Positions 1 through 6,805 of a stretch of DNA of 9,689 nucleotides are shown here, in pieces. Made by a program: the position numbers and the translations under genes. The notes under the pieces are model-generated. The model did no database searches, was not told the origin of the DNA, and saw only the letters and a list, made by a program, of their open reading frames with translations. Position 1 is the stretch's first letter. Each line of letters opens with the position of its first letter. Source of the DNA: CAYMLQ01 sp964390795 (GTDB taxonomy: Bacteria > Verrucomicrobiota > Kiritimatiellia > RFP12 > UBA1067); assembly GCA_964390795.1 (NCBI GenBank), contig CAYMLQ010000220.1, forward strand, positions 1-9,689, given 5' to 3'.

Positions 1-1032
1 CAGCAGTCCACCCCACTTTTGAAAAGCGTGCATTTCATTTTGCACTTCGCCGATGCACTTCTTGTTGTTAGACTCTGGTCAACCGAGTATGATAGTAGCG
101 AGTATACGGAACTCGAAAAGTTAATCGTGAGCGGCATCCTCCTTAAGGATCTGGATCGGACCTATGCAATCCAAGTTAAAACTGGGGATCCCAAACCGCC
201 GATCAAGTTCGATGCGGCTCTTGTCGGAGAAAAAAGGCAGGCTATGGGGACGGTTGCGGCGGAAATCGTGGCTCGACTTGACGACCTCTTGGACGAAAAT
301 TTTAGAAACACACGACGTAGGAATCGAGCTTTTGTCAAGTGGGATGTGCCTGCATATCGCGCGTTGACCGCCAGCGACGCCAAAGACTCGTGCGAGTTCG
401 GTTGTCATCAAGCGCTGAGTGCCTGTTGTGAGGCGGGGGCGTTTTACTGTTTGGTCGCTCAGTTCACTGCGCAAATTCGGAACGTCGCTTACATGGCGCA
501 GCGACTCTCGCAATGCGATATGCCAGCCGTGCCAGATCGGATCTGCGCGACAAACGAATTTCAGGATCTAGTCAATGCCTGTTGCGGACTTTTGAAGGTT
601 TTCGATGCACAGTGCGTACACGTGGATTCCATGGAGCGGGTTCGTTGCCTTGCCTCGAAGTGCGGCAAGCCAGCGGAGGAGGAAGTCGTGCGAGCGTCGT
701 TCGCAAACGTTTGTCGCGATTCCGCAACGCATCGCGCTGACCGGCTCCGTGACTTCTTGGATAAGCATGTAGAAGTGCTGCGTAATGTGTCCGGAAACTA
801 TTGTACTTTCATTTTGCAGTTGGTTGAAACGAACTGGTCAGCCGTGAGAGAGGCCAACAAGATGTATGATGCAGCCGGCAAGTTGCTCTCATGGAGTCGC
901 CAAGCGGCTCTGGTGACGGCAAAAATTTCTGAGGATCGCGAGTATTTGCCGCAATTTGAGGGTTCAAGCCCGAAATCTTCCGCTGATGAGTATGCTTCGA
1001 AGATCACCGTCGATCTAGTGCCCATTGTGTAA
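1..1032 (+). CDS. Hypothetical Cys-rich helical protein, 5' partial
   Basis: I do not recognise this protein. The reading frame is open from base 1 and ends at TAA 1030-1032, giving at least 343 residues. A TTG at 19 could serve as a start but has no Shine-Dalgarno sequence, so the gene probably begins upstream of the window. The protein looks mostly alpha-helical and soluble, with no signal peptide or convincing membrane segment in the visible part. It is unusually rich in cysteine: about 14, including two CC pairs and a cluster at about 385-450 (DSCEFGC, SACCEAG, FYC). They do not form a clear zinc-ribbon or ferredoxin pattern. Near the C-terminus is the stretch TNWSAVREANKM (829-864), which resembles two stretches in the next gene. 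The stop lies 13 bases before the next ATG, so the two are very likely in one operon. Coding is supported by length, the tight junction and lack of a better frame. Function is unknown. Confidence 0.75.
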   Translation, partial: QQSTPLLKSVHFILHFADALLVVRLWSTEYDSSEYTELEKLIVSGILLKDLDRTYAIQVKTGDPKPPIKFDAALVGEKRQAMGTVAAEIVARLDDLLDENFRNTRRRNRAFVKWDVPAYRALTASDAKDSCEFGCHQALSACCEAGAFYCLVAQFTAQIRNVAYMAQRLSQCDMPAVPDRICATNEFQDLVNACCGLLKVFDAQCVHVDSMERVRCLASKCGKPAEEEVVRASFANVCRDSATHRADRLRDFLDKHVEVLRNVSGNYCTFILQLVETNWSAVREANKMYDAAGKLLSWSRQAALVTAKISEDREYLPQFEGSSPKSSADEYASKITVDLVPIV

Positions 1033-1048
1033 AAGGAGTGCTCCTATG
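1031..1048 (+). promoter_or_regulatory. Ribosome-binding site of gene 2 within a short inverted repeat
   Basis: The bases AAAAGGAGTGCTCCT lie directly before ATG 1046. AGGAG (1034-1038) is a strong Shine-Dalgarno sequence about 7 bases from the start. AGGA (1034-1037) can also pair with TCCT (1042-1045) around a 4-base loop. The upstream stop codon (1030-1032) touches the element, so ribosomes finishing gene 1 would open it. This fits translational coupling. The element decides the start at 1046 over the in-frame ATG at 1025, which has no good site. Confidence 0.6.
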
Positions 1049-2059
1049 ATTGACCTATCCTCTGACGTCCTAGCCGGTTGCTTTAAAAGTCCGAAGATCG
1101 AGGAAGTAAACATACTCGCACATATTGCGACGCTTGCGCCTGAATCAGTCACGCCGTACAACAGTGCAGACGCTGCAAGCGAGTTGAAGAGTGGCCATGT
1201 CCGGCAACTCGCAGCGGCTCATCGAGCAGGGTATGTCTTGCTGTCTGCAGCCAGTTGTAAGTTGAACGACCTCATACACTCATTTATGAGGTGGCAAGAG
1301 GGGACGCTGGACTCTGAGGCGTGGAAGAGTACCGGCATTGACCTTTTCAGCGTGCATGAGGACGCTTTCCCAGAGGTGCTTCAGCAATTACACGAGATGA
1401 CTAAGGAATGTGGGATGCAGCCGAATTGGCAGGCCGTGCGCCGCGACATGGAACGTATTGTAGCTGGCGGTTTTTCTTCCGAAGACGCTAAGACCCTGAA
1501 TGCCCTGTCTTGTGCTCAAGAAATGTGCGACAAGATTATAAGTGAGGTTACGACGCTTCCGGTATTGCAGAGTTCCAGCTATCAGGAGCGTTTGGAGAAA
1601 CTGAAGTCCGTAGGTTTCCCTGCGTTTATGGAGAACGTGAAGAATAGCTACCATAAGACGCAATGGTTTCTGGAGCAACTGTGGCCCTTGACAAAGGAGG
1701 TCGCAGACTTGTTTAAGGGTCTTGCCCCTGATGATCTCAAAGTGCTGGTGACGGATGTGTGGGCCGAAAGTGGAGAGAAGAAACCTCACCTTAATTGGAG
1801 TGCGCTTAAGGGAAAGTGTGAGAAGCTGAAGAACAGCAGTGAAGCTGGGCGCTTAGCCGCAGCACTCTGCGATCTGATAAAGGGTGAATTGGCCGTGGCG
1901 ATTACGACGTCCTATTCCGTCGTTTTGGACAGGCCTGAAATCGGGCCGCATATGGGAATCGTGAGACCAGGTCGATTCATTCGAAGGGCGGGGCGGAATC
2001 GTAGCGTATTGCCGAGGTGCCAGTCGCATGAAAGGATGCATTCCTATGCGGGACACTAA
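1046..2059 (+). CDS. Hypothetical helical protein, second gene of the KaiC-like/PilT-like cassette
   Basis: I do not recognise this 337-residue protein. The start at 1046 (MIDLSSDVLAG) is chosen because a strong Shine-Dalgarno sequence precedes it; ATG 1025 lies inside gene 1 without one. The sequence appears almost entirely alpha-helical, with no signal peptide or membrane span, so it is probably cytosolic. Two stretches resemble each other: PNWQAVRRDMERIV (residues 126-139) and LNWSALKGKCEKLK (about 249-262). A similar stretch occurs in gene 1, which may point to a shared helical unit. The last 50 or so residues are different in character: Arg-rich (for example GRFIRRAGRNR) and Gly/Pro-containing, either a flexible basic tail or the result of an old frameshift. 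The gene overlaps the start of gene 3 by 14 bases, so it should be co-translated with the KaiC-like ATPase and may be its partner. That role is an inference from position only. Confidence 0.75.
   Translation: MIDLSSDVLAGCFKSPKIEEVNILAHIATLAPESVTPYNSADAASELKSGHVRQLAAAHRAGYVLLSAASCKLNDLIHSFMRWQEGTLDSEAWKSTGIDLFSVHEDAFPEVLQQLHEMTKECGMQPNWQAVRRDMERIVAGGFSSEDAKTLNALSCAQEMCDKIISEVTTLPVLQSSSYQERLEKLKSVGFPAFMENVKNSYHKTQWFLEQLWPLTKEVADLFKGLAPDDLKVLVTDVWAESGEKKPHLNWSALKGKCEKLKNSSEAGRLAAALCDLIKGELAVAITTSYSVVLDRPEIGPHMGIVRPGRFIRRAGRNRSVLPRCQSHERMHSYAGH
2031..2048 (+). promoter_or_regulatory. Ribosome-binding site of gene 3 within a short inverted repeat
   Basis: AAAGGATGCATTCCT lies directly before ATG 2046 and closely matches the element before gene 2. 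AGGA (2033-2036) can serve as Shine-Dalgarno and can pair with TCCT (2042-2045) around a 5-base loop. It sits inside the end of gene 2 (stop at 2057-2059), so translating ribosomes would open it. It favours ATG 2046 over ATG 2028 as the start of gene 3. Confidence 0.5.
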
Positions 2060-4367
2060 CACAGTAACGGAGCATACCTTGGAAGAGGATCCGACGGTTG
2101 AATTCAACGCTTGGCGGTCCGTGGCTTTGGCTGCGGAGGTATGGCGTTGTCTGTGGCGTCGCGAAGTGGAGCGGCTCGATCCGGGCGAGGCGCCTTTGCA
2201 GGTCTCTGAATTATGTAGGGTTGTTCGTAGCCGACCTGAATTGGACTGGGTACGCGACGTTGATATGAACGAGCTGTTGGCCGATTGCCGAGAGGCGGGA
2301 TTATTGGTGGACAGCGCTAATCCGTGCGGCGTTACGTGCTCTGGCTCGCTTCGGGAGTGGTTAGAAAAACTGTATGGCGCATCCCTTGTTGCCAAAGACC
2401 TCTTATACATCGCTGCGGCCAACGTGAGGGAACGCAACGGGCTCTCGTCTGGCGCAGAACATATTCGCCTGTTTCAGGACTTCGCGGCAGTCATTCGTGA
2501 CTGTTTCCGGACTCGGCCAGGGGAGTCTTTGCCGGCAAAATTAGTACTCGACGCGCTTGATTCTGAGGTCAGTGCGGCAGACCAAGCTGGCGAAAGGGAA
2601 CTGAGAGGTGCGGCATTCTGTCTGATTGAGGCCGCTATGATCTTCGGCTCGCTCCGCACTGCTGGCGATCCTCGACGGCTGGAACTGTGTGGCAGTGGGT
2701 TAGACTCAGACTTTCTATTTCACAGCTTATTTGGTCTTCATACAAGTATTGCGGGTTTCGACGAGTTGTTTGAAGGCGGGCTGCTGTTGGCGGAAAATTT
2801 TGCGGCGGACAAACATAAAGCTGAGCCGGGTGGCCGGGTCATTGTGGTGCGGGGGCGCTTCGGTACGGGCAAGTCGACGTTGGCTTTGTTAATCGGAGCC
2901 GAAGTCGCACGGAAAGGCGGATTTGTCTGGTACTACTCAATCGAGGAAAGTGTCCGGCAGCGCTGCCGCGCCCTTGAATCGATGATGGCCAACGAAGGAC
3001 GTGAGTTGTTCCTGATTCGAGATCTTCCAAGCGAGGTCAGTGAGTTGCTGGAAGAACGTAAGAAGACGCGCAAAGCAAATCCGCACTGGCGGACGGGACA
3101 GGGGGCTTTCGCTTTTTACACCGCTAGTGCCGTCACGTATGATTCCCTTTTGAAGCCTTTAGATGTTGCCTGTTGCATACTCGTTGACTACGAAGAGCCT
3201 CTGACACTCATGGTCGTCGATCCTCTCAACGCTGTGCTTCGCAGCACGGACGATGAGCCGGTGAAAACGTCGAGAGCACGCCTCCGCGCCAATACGGTGG
3301 AAATCCTGACGGCTGCACGGAAGAGTGGAGTCAATGTCCTGCTCGTCTGTGAGGAGGAGACAGAGGCGGAGAAGGATATTCAGTTCATGGAGAACATCGC
3401 GGACACCGTGATCCACCTGACGGTCGAATCCCATAAGGACTGCCGTCAGCGTTTTCTTGAGATTTCGAAATCGCGATACCAGAAGGAAACGGGCGGCAAA
3501 CACGCGTTCAACATTGAGCAGGGGCCGAGCGTTCGTGTTTTCCCATCGTCCGCGTCGTTCGCGGTGCGGTATGGTCGGCGTGATGCGAGTTTCCTGCGTC
3601 CGACCGACGACAGTTTCGGGCTGAAAGGGTTGGATCAGGTGTTTGGCGCAGAAGCTGTCTTTCGGCGAGGCGATGCCTTCGCGGTCGTCGGCCCGTCTGA
3701 GTCTCTCCGGCGGATCCTTGCTTTCAAGTTTCTTCTTTCCGGATTGGGTGCAAATGAAGTATCGGGCATGTCCTCCGAGACGGATCTGGTTCTTCTGTTG
3801 ACAACGCGTGACGACGAGTGTTCGATTCGAGACGCGCTGGATCAGTTGCAGCGGAGCAATACATCGGAGTTGCCTGCGAGTCTCGACGAGCGCGTGCGCG
3901 TGTGCGTGTTGCCGCGCGGTTATGTGCAGCCTGGTTACGTATTTCAACGGTTGCAAGCTGAGTTTGAGGAGGCCGCTCGCAACGGGCAGACGATCCGTCG
4001 GGTGGTGGTTGACGATGTCGCGTACCTGGAGCTGACGTGTCCGTTCATCCGCGGGGACGAAGCCTTTGGGACGGCGTTGTTGGGTTTGCTAGCGCAACAT
4101 GAAGCTACTGCATTGTTTGTCTGTGACGACCCTGCAGATGGCCGGATCGGGCACCTTCAGACGTCTTTCGTGGACGGTGCCCAAACGGTGATCCAGTTGC
4201 GCGCCTATGAGGATCGCGGTGTCACGCGCAATGGGTTGCGTGTTACACGGACTCGCACCATGCAGCAGGGTCATGGAGTATATGAGCTTGTTTTCGGTGA
4301 GGATGGTCTCCGCGTCGTGACTGAATCCGTGTGCAGCTCCGCCAAAGGCGCCACCACGCCATCTTGA
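2046..4367 (+). CDS. KaiC/RadA-like tandem RecA-fold ATPase with degenerate second domain
   Basis: This 773-residue cytosolic protein belongs to the KaiC/RAD55 branch of RecA-fold ATPases. Residues 1 to about 225 form a helical N-terminal region of unknown type. The first ATPase domain starts near GLHTSIAGFDELFEGG (230-245). It has Walker A GRFGTGKST (270-278, Lys276), a Glu pair in YYSIEES (Glu300/301) that matches the catalytic glutamates of KaiC, and Walker B LMVVDP (Asp392). The second domain opens with the KaiC-like FGLKGLD (524-530). Its Walker A is eroded to GPSESLRR (549-556), the Glu pair is replaced by an RDDE stretch, and the Walker B-like VVVDD (Asp656) remains. It is thus probably a non-hydrolysing or regulatory copy. 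KaiC relatives usually form hexamers that act as timers, regulators or motor co-factors. No KaiC-style phosphosite is evident and no kaiA or kaiB is in view, so a clock role is not supported. The upstream overlap and the PilT-like gene downstream suggest a shared complex. ATG 2028 would add six residues but has no better ribosome-binding site. Confidence 0.88.
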   Translation: MRDTNTVTEHTLEEDPTVEFNAWRSVALAAEVWRCLWRREVERLDPGEAPLQVSELCRVVRSRPELDWVRDVDMNELLADCREAGLLVDSANPCGVTCSGSLREWLEKLYGASLVAKDLLYIAAANVRERNGLSSGAEHIRLFQDFAAVIRDCFRTRPGESLPAKLVLDALDSEVSAADQAGERELRGAAFCLIEAAMIFGSLRTAGDPRRLELCGSGLDSDFLFHSLFGLHTSIAGFDELFEGGLLLAENFAADKHKAEPGGRVIVVRGRFGTGKSTLALLIGAEVARKGGFVWYYSIEESVRQRCRALESMMANEGRELFLIRDLPSEVSELLEERKKTRKANPHWRTGQGAFAFYTASAVTYDSLLKPLDVACCILVDYEEPLTLMVVDPLNAVLRSTDDEPVKTSRARLRANTVEILTAARKSGVNVLLVCEEETEAEKDIQFMENIADTVIHLTVESHKDCRQRFLEISKSRYQKETGGKHAFNIEQGPSVRVFPSSASFAVRYGRRDASFLRPTDDSFGLKGLDQVFGAEAVFRRGDAFAVVGPSESLRRILAFKFLLSGLGANEVSGMSSETDLVLLLTTRDDECSIRDALDQLQRSNTSELPASLDERVRVCVLPRGYVQPGYVFQRLQAEFEEAARNGQTIRRVVVDDVAYLELTCPFIRGDEAFGTALLGLLAQHEATALFVCDDPADGRIGHLQTSFVDGAQTVIQLRAYEDRGVTRNGLRVTRTRTMQQGHGVYELVFGEDGLRVVTESVCSSAKGATTPS

Positions 4368-4479
4368 GGGCGCTGTTCGCGTCCGCATGTGAGGGATGAA
4401 CGTTGGCGCTTGCGTGTGTTATCGGGTTTTGAGATGGATTTTCGTCAGGTGTTTGAACGGCATGAGAGGGGGCACTTCC
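4368..4479. other. Intergenic region between the KaiC-like and PilT-like genes
   Basis: These 112 bases hold no convincing terminator. An in-frame ATG at 4396 would extend the PilT-like protein by 28 residues, but it has no properly spaced Shine-Dalgarno sequence. The extension would add a Cys-rich hydrophobic stretch (about 4408-4455) unlike PilT N-termini. GAGAGGGGG ending about 8 bases before ATG 4480 is the better initiation site. I see no strong promoter, so readthrough from gene 3 is the simplest reading. Confidence 0.4.
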
Positions 4480-5706
4480 ATGGCAGGTATGGAGGGTTTA
4501 GTGGACGGAAAAAACGACAAGCCAACGGTGCCTAGCGACGTTTGGCGGTGGCTGACGGAACTCCTCCGTGAGATATCGGCCAGCGGTTCTGCGCTTATGG
4601 ATGTTGGCGTATCAGATATCCATCTTCTGATCGGCTCACCCCCTCTGGTTCGGAGTGGTGGTAAAATCAAGCCCATGGCGGCATGGACTGTCAAGCCGGA
4701 ACATGTGAATGAGTTCTTGCAGAAGCTGTTGAGGGCGGATCAGCGAATCGCCCTGCGCGAGAAACGTGTGTGTGACGCGACTTTTTTGTTGCAAGACTCC
4801 TCAATCGGTGGAGAGGGGGATGGTTTGGCTTTTCGCGTTCACTGCTTCTACCAGCGAGATGGCGTTGCAATAGCCATTAGGCGCAGCCCGCCTGTTACGA
4901 CTGAGCTTTTCGACTTCAAGTTCCTGGGTATCCCGCCCTGTATGGAAACAGTTTTGAGTTTGCACGACGGGCTGATCCTGTTGACGGGGCCGACAGGAGC
5001 TGGGAAGACCACGTCCATGGCTGCTATGGTAAACCATATCAATCAGGATCGAGCCTGCCGGATACTCACAATTGAAGATCCCGTCGAGTACTACCACAAG
5101 CATGCCAAGAGTTACGTGATGCAGCAGGAGGTCGGACGTGATGTCTTGGACTTTTCCCAAGCAGTCACCAGCGCATTACGGCAGGATGTGGATGTGGTGA
5201 TGGTGGGGGAAATGCGCGATCTTGAAACGGTTCGCGCGGTCATGCACATTGCGGGAACCGGTCACCTTGCGCTTGCGACGTTTCATGCGGGTGACGTCAC
5301 TGAAGCCACCGAACAGATGATCAGCATGTTTCCGGTGAACGAGCAGGCCCAGTTCCGCCTGACGTTGGCTCGGGTTCTGCGCGCGGTCTTGGCACAGGTT
5401 CTCGTGCCGAAAAAAGGTGGAAAAGGCCGCGTGCTTGCAACCGAATATTTGCAACTCCAAAGCACGCATTCTGCCATAATAGCGACCCGAGGGAAATCGG
5501 GCGAGTTGCGAAACCAGATGCGTCAGGATGAAGCTTCGGTTGACTTGCGAACCTTCAACAAGAATCGTTCTGGATATACGCGTCTGCTGGATCTCTACCG
5601 CCTCTGCCGCGAAAATGTGATCGATGTCAACACGGCCCTCGAATATGCGGGTGCAGACAGGCACAACCTGAACGTGGAACTGGCGAAGCTCCCTTCTTCT
5701 CGGTAA
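4480..5706 (+). CDS. PilT-like type IV pilus/secretion ATPase
   Basis: This 408-residue protein is a hexameric type II/IV secretion-superfamily ATPase closest in layout to PilT/PilU. Such motors convert ATP hydrolysis into pilus retraction at the inner membrane. The N-terminal PAS-like domain carries GVSDIHLLIGSPPLVR (43-58), matching the PilT SDLH signature. The core has Walker A GPTGAGKTT (170-178, Lys176), Asp box TIEDPVEYY (197-205), Walker B VVMVGEMRD (239-247, Glu244) and His box GTGHLALATFHAGD (259-272, His262/269). All motor residues are present. The C-terminal domain follows PilT to LLDLYRLCRENVIDVNTALE, but where PilT has its AIRNLIR retraction motif this protein reads SAIIATRGK (331-339). 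It may therefore be a PilU-like accessory motor or a repurposed one. The 4480 start is chosen on ribosome-binding site and family N-terminus; 4396 is the longer alternative. It is co-directional with the KaiC-like gene 112 bases upstream. No pilin or other pilus gene is visible. Confidence 0.92.
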   Translation: MAGMEGLVDGKNDKPTVPSDVWRWLTELLREISASGSALMDVGVSDIHLLIGSPPLVRSGGKIKPMAAWTVKPEHVNEFLQKLLRADQRIALREKRVCDATFLLQDSSIGGEGDGLAFRVHCFYQRDGVAIAIRRSPPVTTELFDFKFLGIPPCMETVLSLHDGLILLTGPTGAGKTTSMAAMVNHINQDRACRILTIEDPVEYYHKHAKSYVMQQEVGRDVLDFSQAVTSALRQDVDVVMVGEMRDLETVRAVMHIAGTGHLALATFHAGDVTEATEQMISMFPVNEQAQFRLTLARVLRAVLAQVLVPKKGGKGRVLATEYLQLQSTHSAIIATRGKSGELRNQMRQDEASVDLRTFNKNRSGYTRLLDLYRLCRENVIDVNTALEYAGADRHNLNVELAKLPSSR

Positions 5707-5714
5707 GCGGATTG

Positions 5715-5742
5715 TCCCCAAAGCGCCGTGGCGCGTCGGGGA
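5715..5742. terminator. Hairpin between convergent genes, possible bidirectional terminator
   Basis: TCCCC (5715-5719) pairs with GGGGA (5738-5742), and GCGC (5723-5726) with GCGC (5731-5734), around a CGTG loop. The two stem parts are separated by a 3-by-3 internal loop. It lies between the stop of the PilT-like gene and the stop of uvsE, where a shared terminator is expected. Neither strand has a clear T run after it, so an intrinsic terminator is only moderately supported. Confidence 0.45.
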
Positions 5743-6669
5743 TTATGAGCTGATGCTGGTGTAGAGCAGCACGTTGCGGCACACGAGCGTCTGCCGCAGG
5801 CGTTCGATAGCGACCTCCTTGGCTTTGGCCTCGACCTCCACTGTGAGATCGAAGCCGAACCACTCTTCGGGGAAGTCGGAGGGATCGATGAAATCGTGGT
5901 GGGGGCCGGGAGTCTTGCTGGCGGCTCCGTCGCGGGGTGTCGAGACGTGAAAGAGAGGTTCGCGATCCCACGTTGCGAGCGCCTGCCGGGTGACGGACTC
6001 GACGGAGAGCCCGTCTGGCAGGCAGCGGTGGTGGTGGACGTCGTAGACGAAGGGGACGCCGGTCTCGCGGCAGAGGGGCAGCAGGTCGGCGGGCGTGTAG
6101 AGTCGGTCATCGTTCTCGATCGTCAGGCGCGAGCGCACGCCATCCGGAAGCGTGCGGATCGCCGCGGCCAGGCGTGCGAGCGCAGCGGGTTTGTCGCCGT
6201 AACCGCCTCCCGCGTGAATGTTGATCACATCGGCGTTGACCCACGCGGCGACCTCGGCTTGGTACTCCAGATCCAGGAGCGATTTCCGGGTGATCTCCGG
6301 ATCGGGGGCGCTCAGCAGGATGAACTGGTCGGGGTGGAAGGTGAGGCGCAGTCCGTGCTGCTGAGCGAAACGGCCGCAAGCCTTGAAGGCGGTGACGATG
6401 TCGTCCGCGCCGGGGAGGTCGGCGATGGCGTAGCCGACGTCGTGATGGGTTTTGACCGGCAGGATCTGGCTGTTGACGCGGAAACAGCCGATCCGGTGTT
6501 CCACGCAGAAGGCGAGGGCGCGCTGCAAGGCGTCGGCGTTCGCGAGAGCCAGTTGCGAAAGCTTCGCAAGCTGCTGGGGGCGCGGCAGGCGGGAAAGCGT
6601 GGCGACTGTGGCGGTCTTGAACGCGATGGGGGCCTCATGGAATTTACAGCAGAGTCCGAGTCGGATCAC
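5743..6669 (-). CDS. uvsE: UV damage endonuclease (UvdE/UvsE)
   Basis: This 308-residue protein matches the UVDE family. These TIM-barrel, metal-dependent endonucleases nick DNA 5' to UV photoproducts and abasic sites and start an excision route independent of UvrABC. The start is GTG (MIRLGLCCKF), preceded by AAAGGAG five bases upstream. Visible active-site motifs are TFHPDQF (110-116), INIHAGGGYGDK (149-160, His152), LTIENDD (182-188, Glu185), VYDVHHH (208-214), FHVSTPRD (240-247), PHHDFID (256-262) and VEAKAKE-like residues near 278-285 (Glu280). Spacing fits the metal ligands recalled for the Thermus enzyme. At the place where I recall a modified lysine, two residues before the HxS histidine, this protein appears to have Leu239. 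The length is normal. It converges on the PilT-like gene and is divergent from rubrerythrin. Confidence 0.95.
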   Translation of the reverse strand: MIRLGLCCKFHEAPIAFKTATVATLSRLPRPQQLAKLSQLALANADALQRALAFCVEHRIGCFRVNSQILPVKTHHDVGYAIADLPGADDIVTAFKACGRFAQQHGLRLTFHPDQFILLSAPDPEITRKSLLDLEYQAEVAAWVNADVINIHAGGGYGDKPAALARLAAAIRTLPDGVRSRLTIENDDRLYTPADLLPLCRETGVPFVYDVHHHRCLPDGLSVESVTRQALATWDREPLFHVSTPRDGAASKTPGPHHDFIDPSDFPEEWFGFDLTVEVEAKAKEVAIERLRQTLVCRNVLLYTSISS

Positions 6670-6805
6670 AACAGCTCCTTTGGATGCCGCGTATCGTATA
6701 GAGGACTGTGCGGGAAGTCGAGTGAAGGATTGTTCCTAAAGGTGCTTTGTGGTATCGTTCAACACATGTTTTGGCGGTAGTCCGCCGCAATTAAAGGGAG
6801 TTATC
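6670..6805. promoter_or_regulatory. Divergent intergenic region between uvsE and rbr
   Basis: Both promoters should lie here. For rbr, a weak pair is TTGTTC (6730-6735) and TATCGT (6753-6758) with a 17-base spacer. For uvsE, TATACG on the minus strand (about 6695-6700) is a possible -10 without a clear -35. The 7-mer GTATCGT occurs twice in the same orientation (6691-6697 and 6752-6758), each next to a possible -10, and could be a shared operator. An in-frame ATG at 6749 would extend rbr but lacks a ribosome-binding site. All assignments are tentative. Confidence 0.3.

Noticed and set aside
3159..3956. Minus-strand open frame of 265 residues inside the KaiC-like gene
   Set aside because: It is opposite a recognised ATPase gene, has no ribosome-binding site of note and no recognisable motif.
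2046..4367. Circadian clock kaiC
   Set aside because: No kaiA or kaiB nearby, a degenerate second ATP site, a large unrelated N-terminal region and no evident phosphosite.
4429..4457. Possible promoter TTGAGA - 17 bases - TTTGAA before the PilT-like gene
   Set aside because: The -35 is good but the -10 matches only half of the consensus, so it is not separable from chance.
4396..4479. Upstream ATG giving the PilT-like protein a hydrophobic N-terminal extension
   Set aside because: No spaced Shine-Dalgarno sequence at 4396, and PilT-like proteins do not carry such an extension; 4480 has GAGAGGGGG upstream.
5896..6780. Long plus-strand open frame (294 residues) opposite uvsE
   Set aside because: It lies antisense to a clear UVDE gene with all active-site motifs; its Gly/Val/Arg-rich translation is typical of a shadow in G+C-rich DNA.
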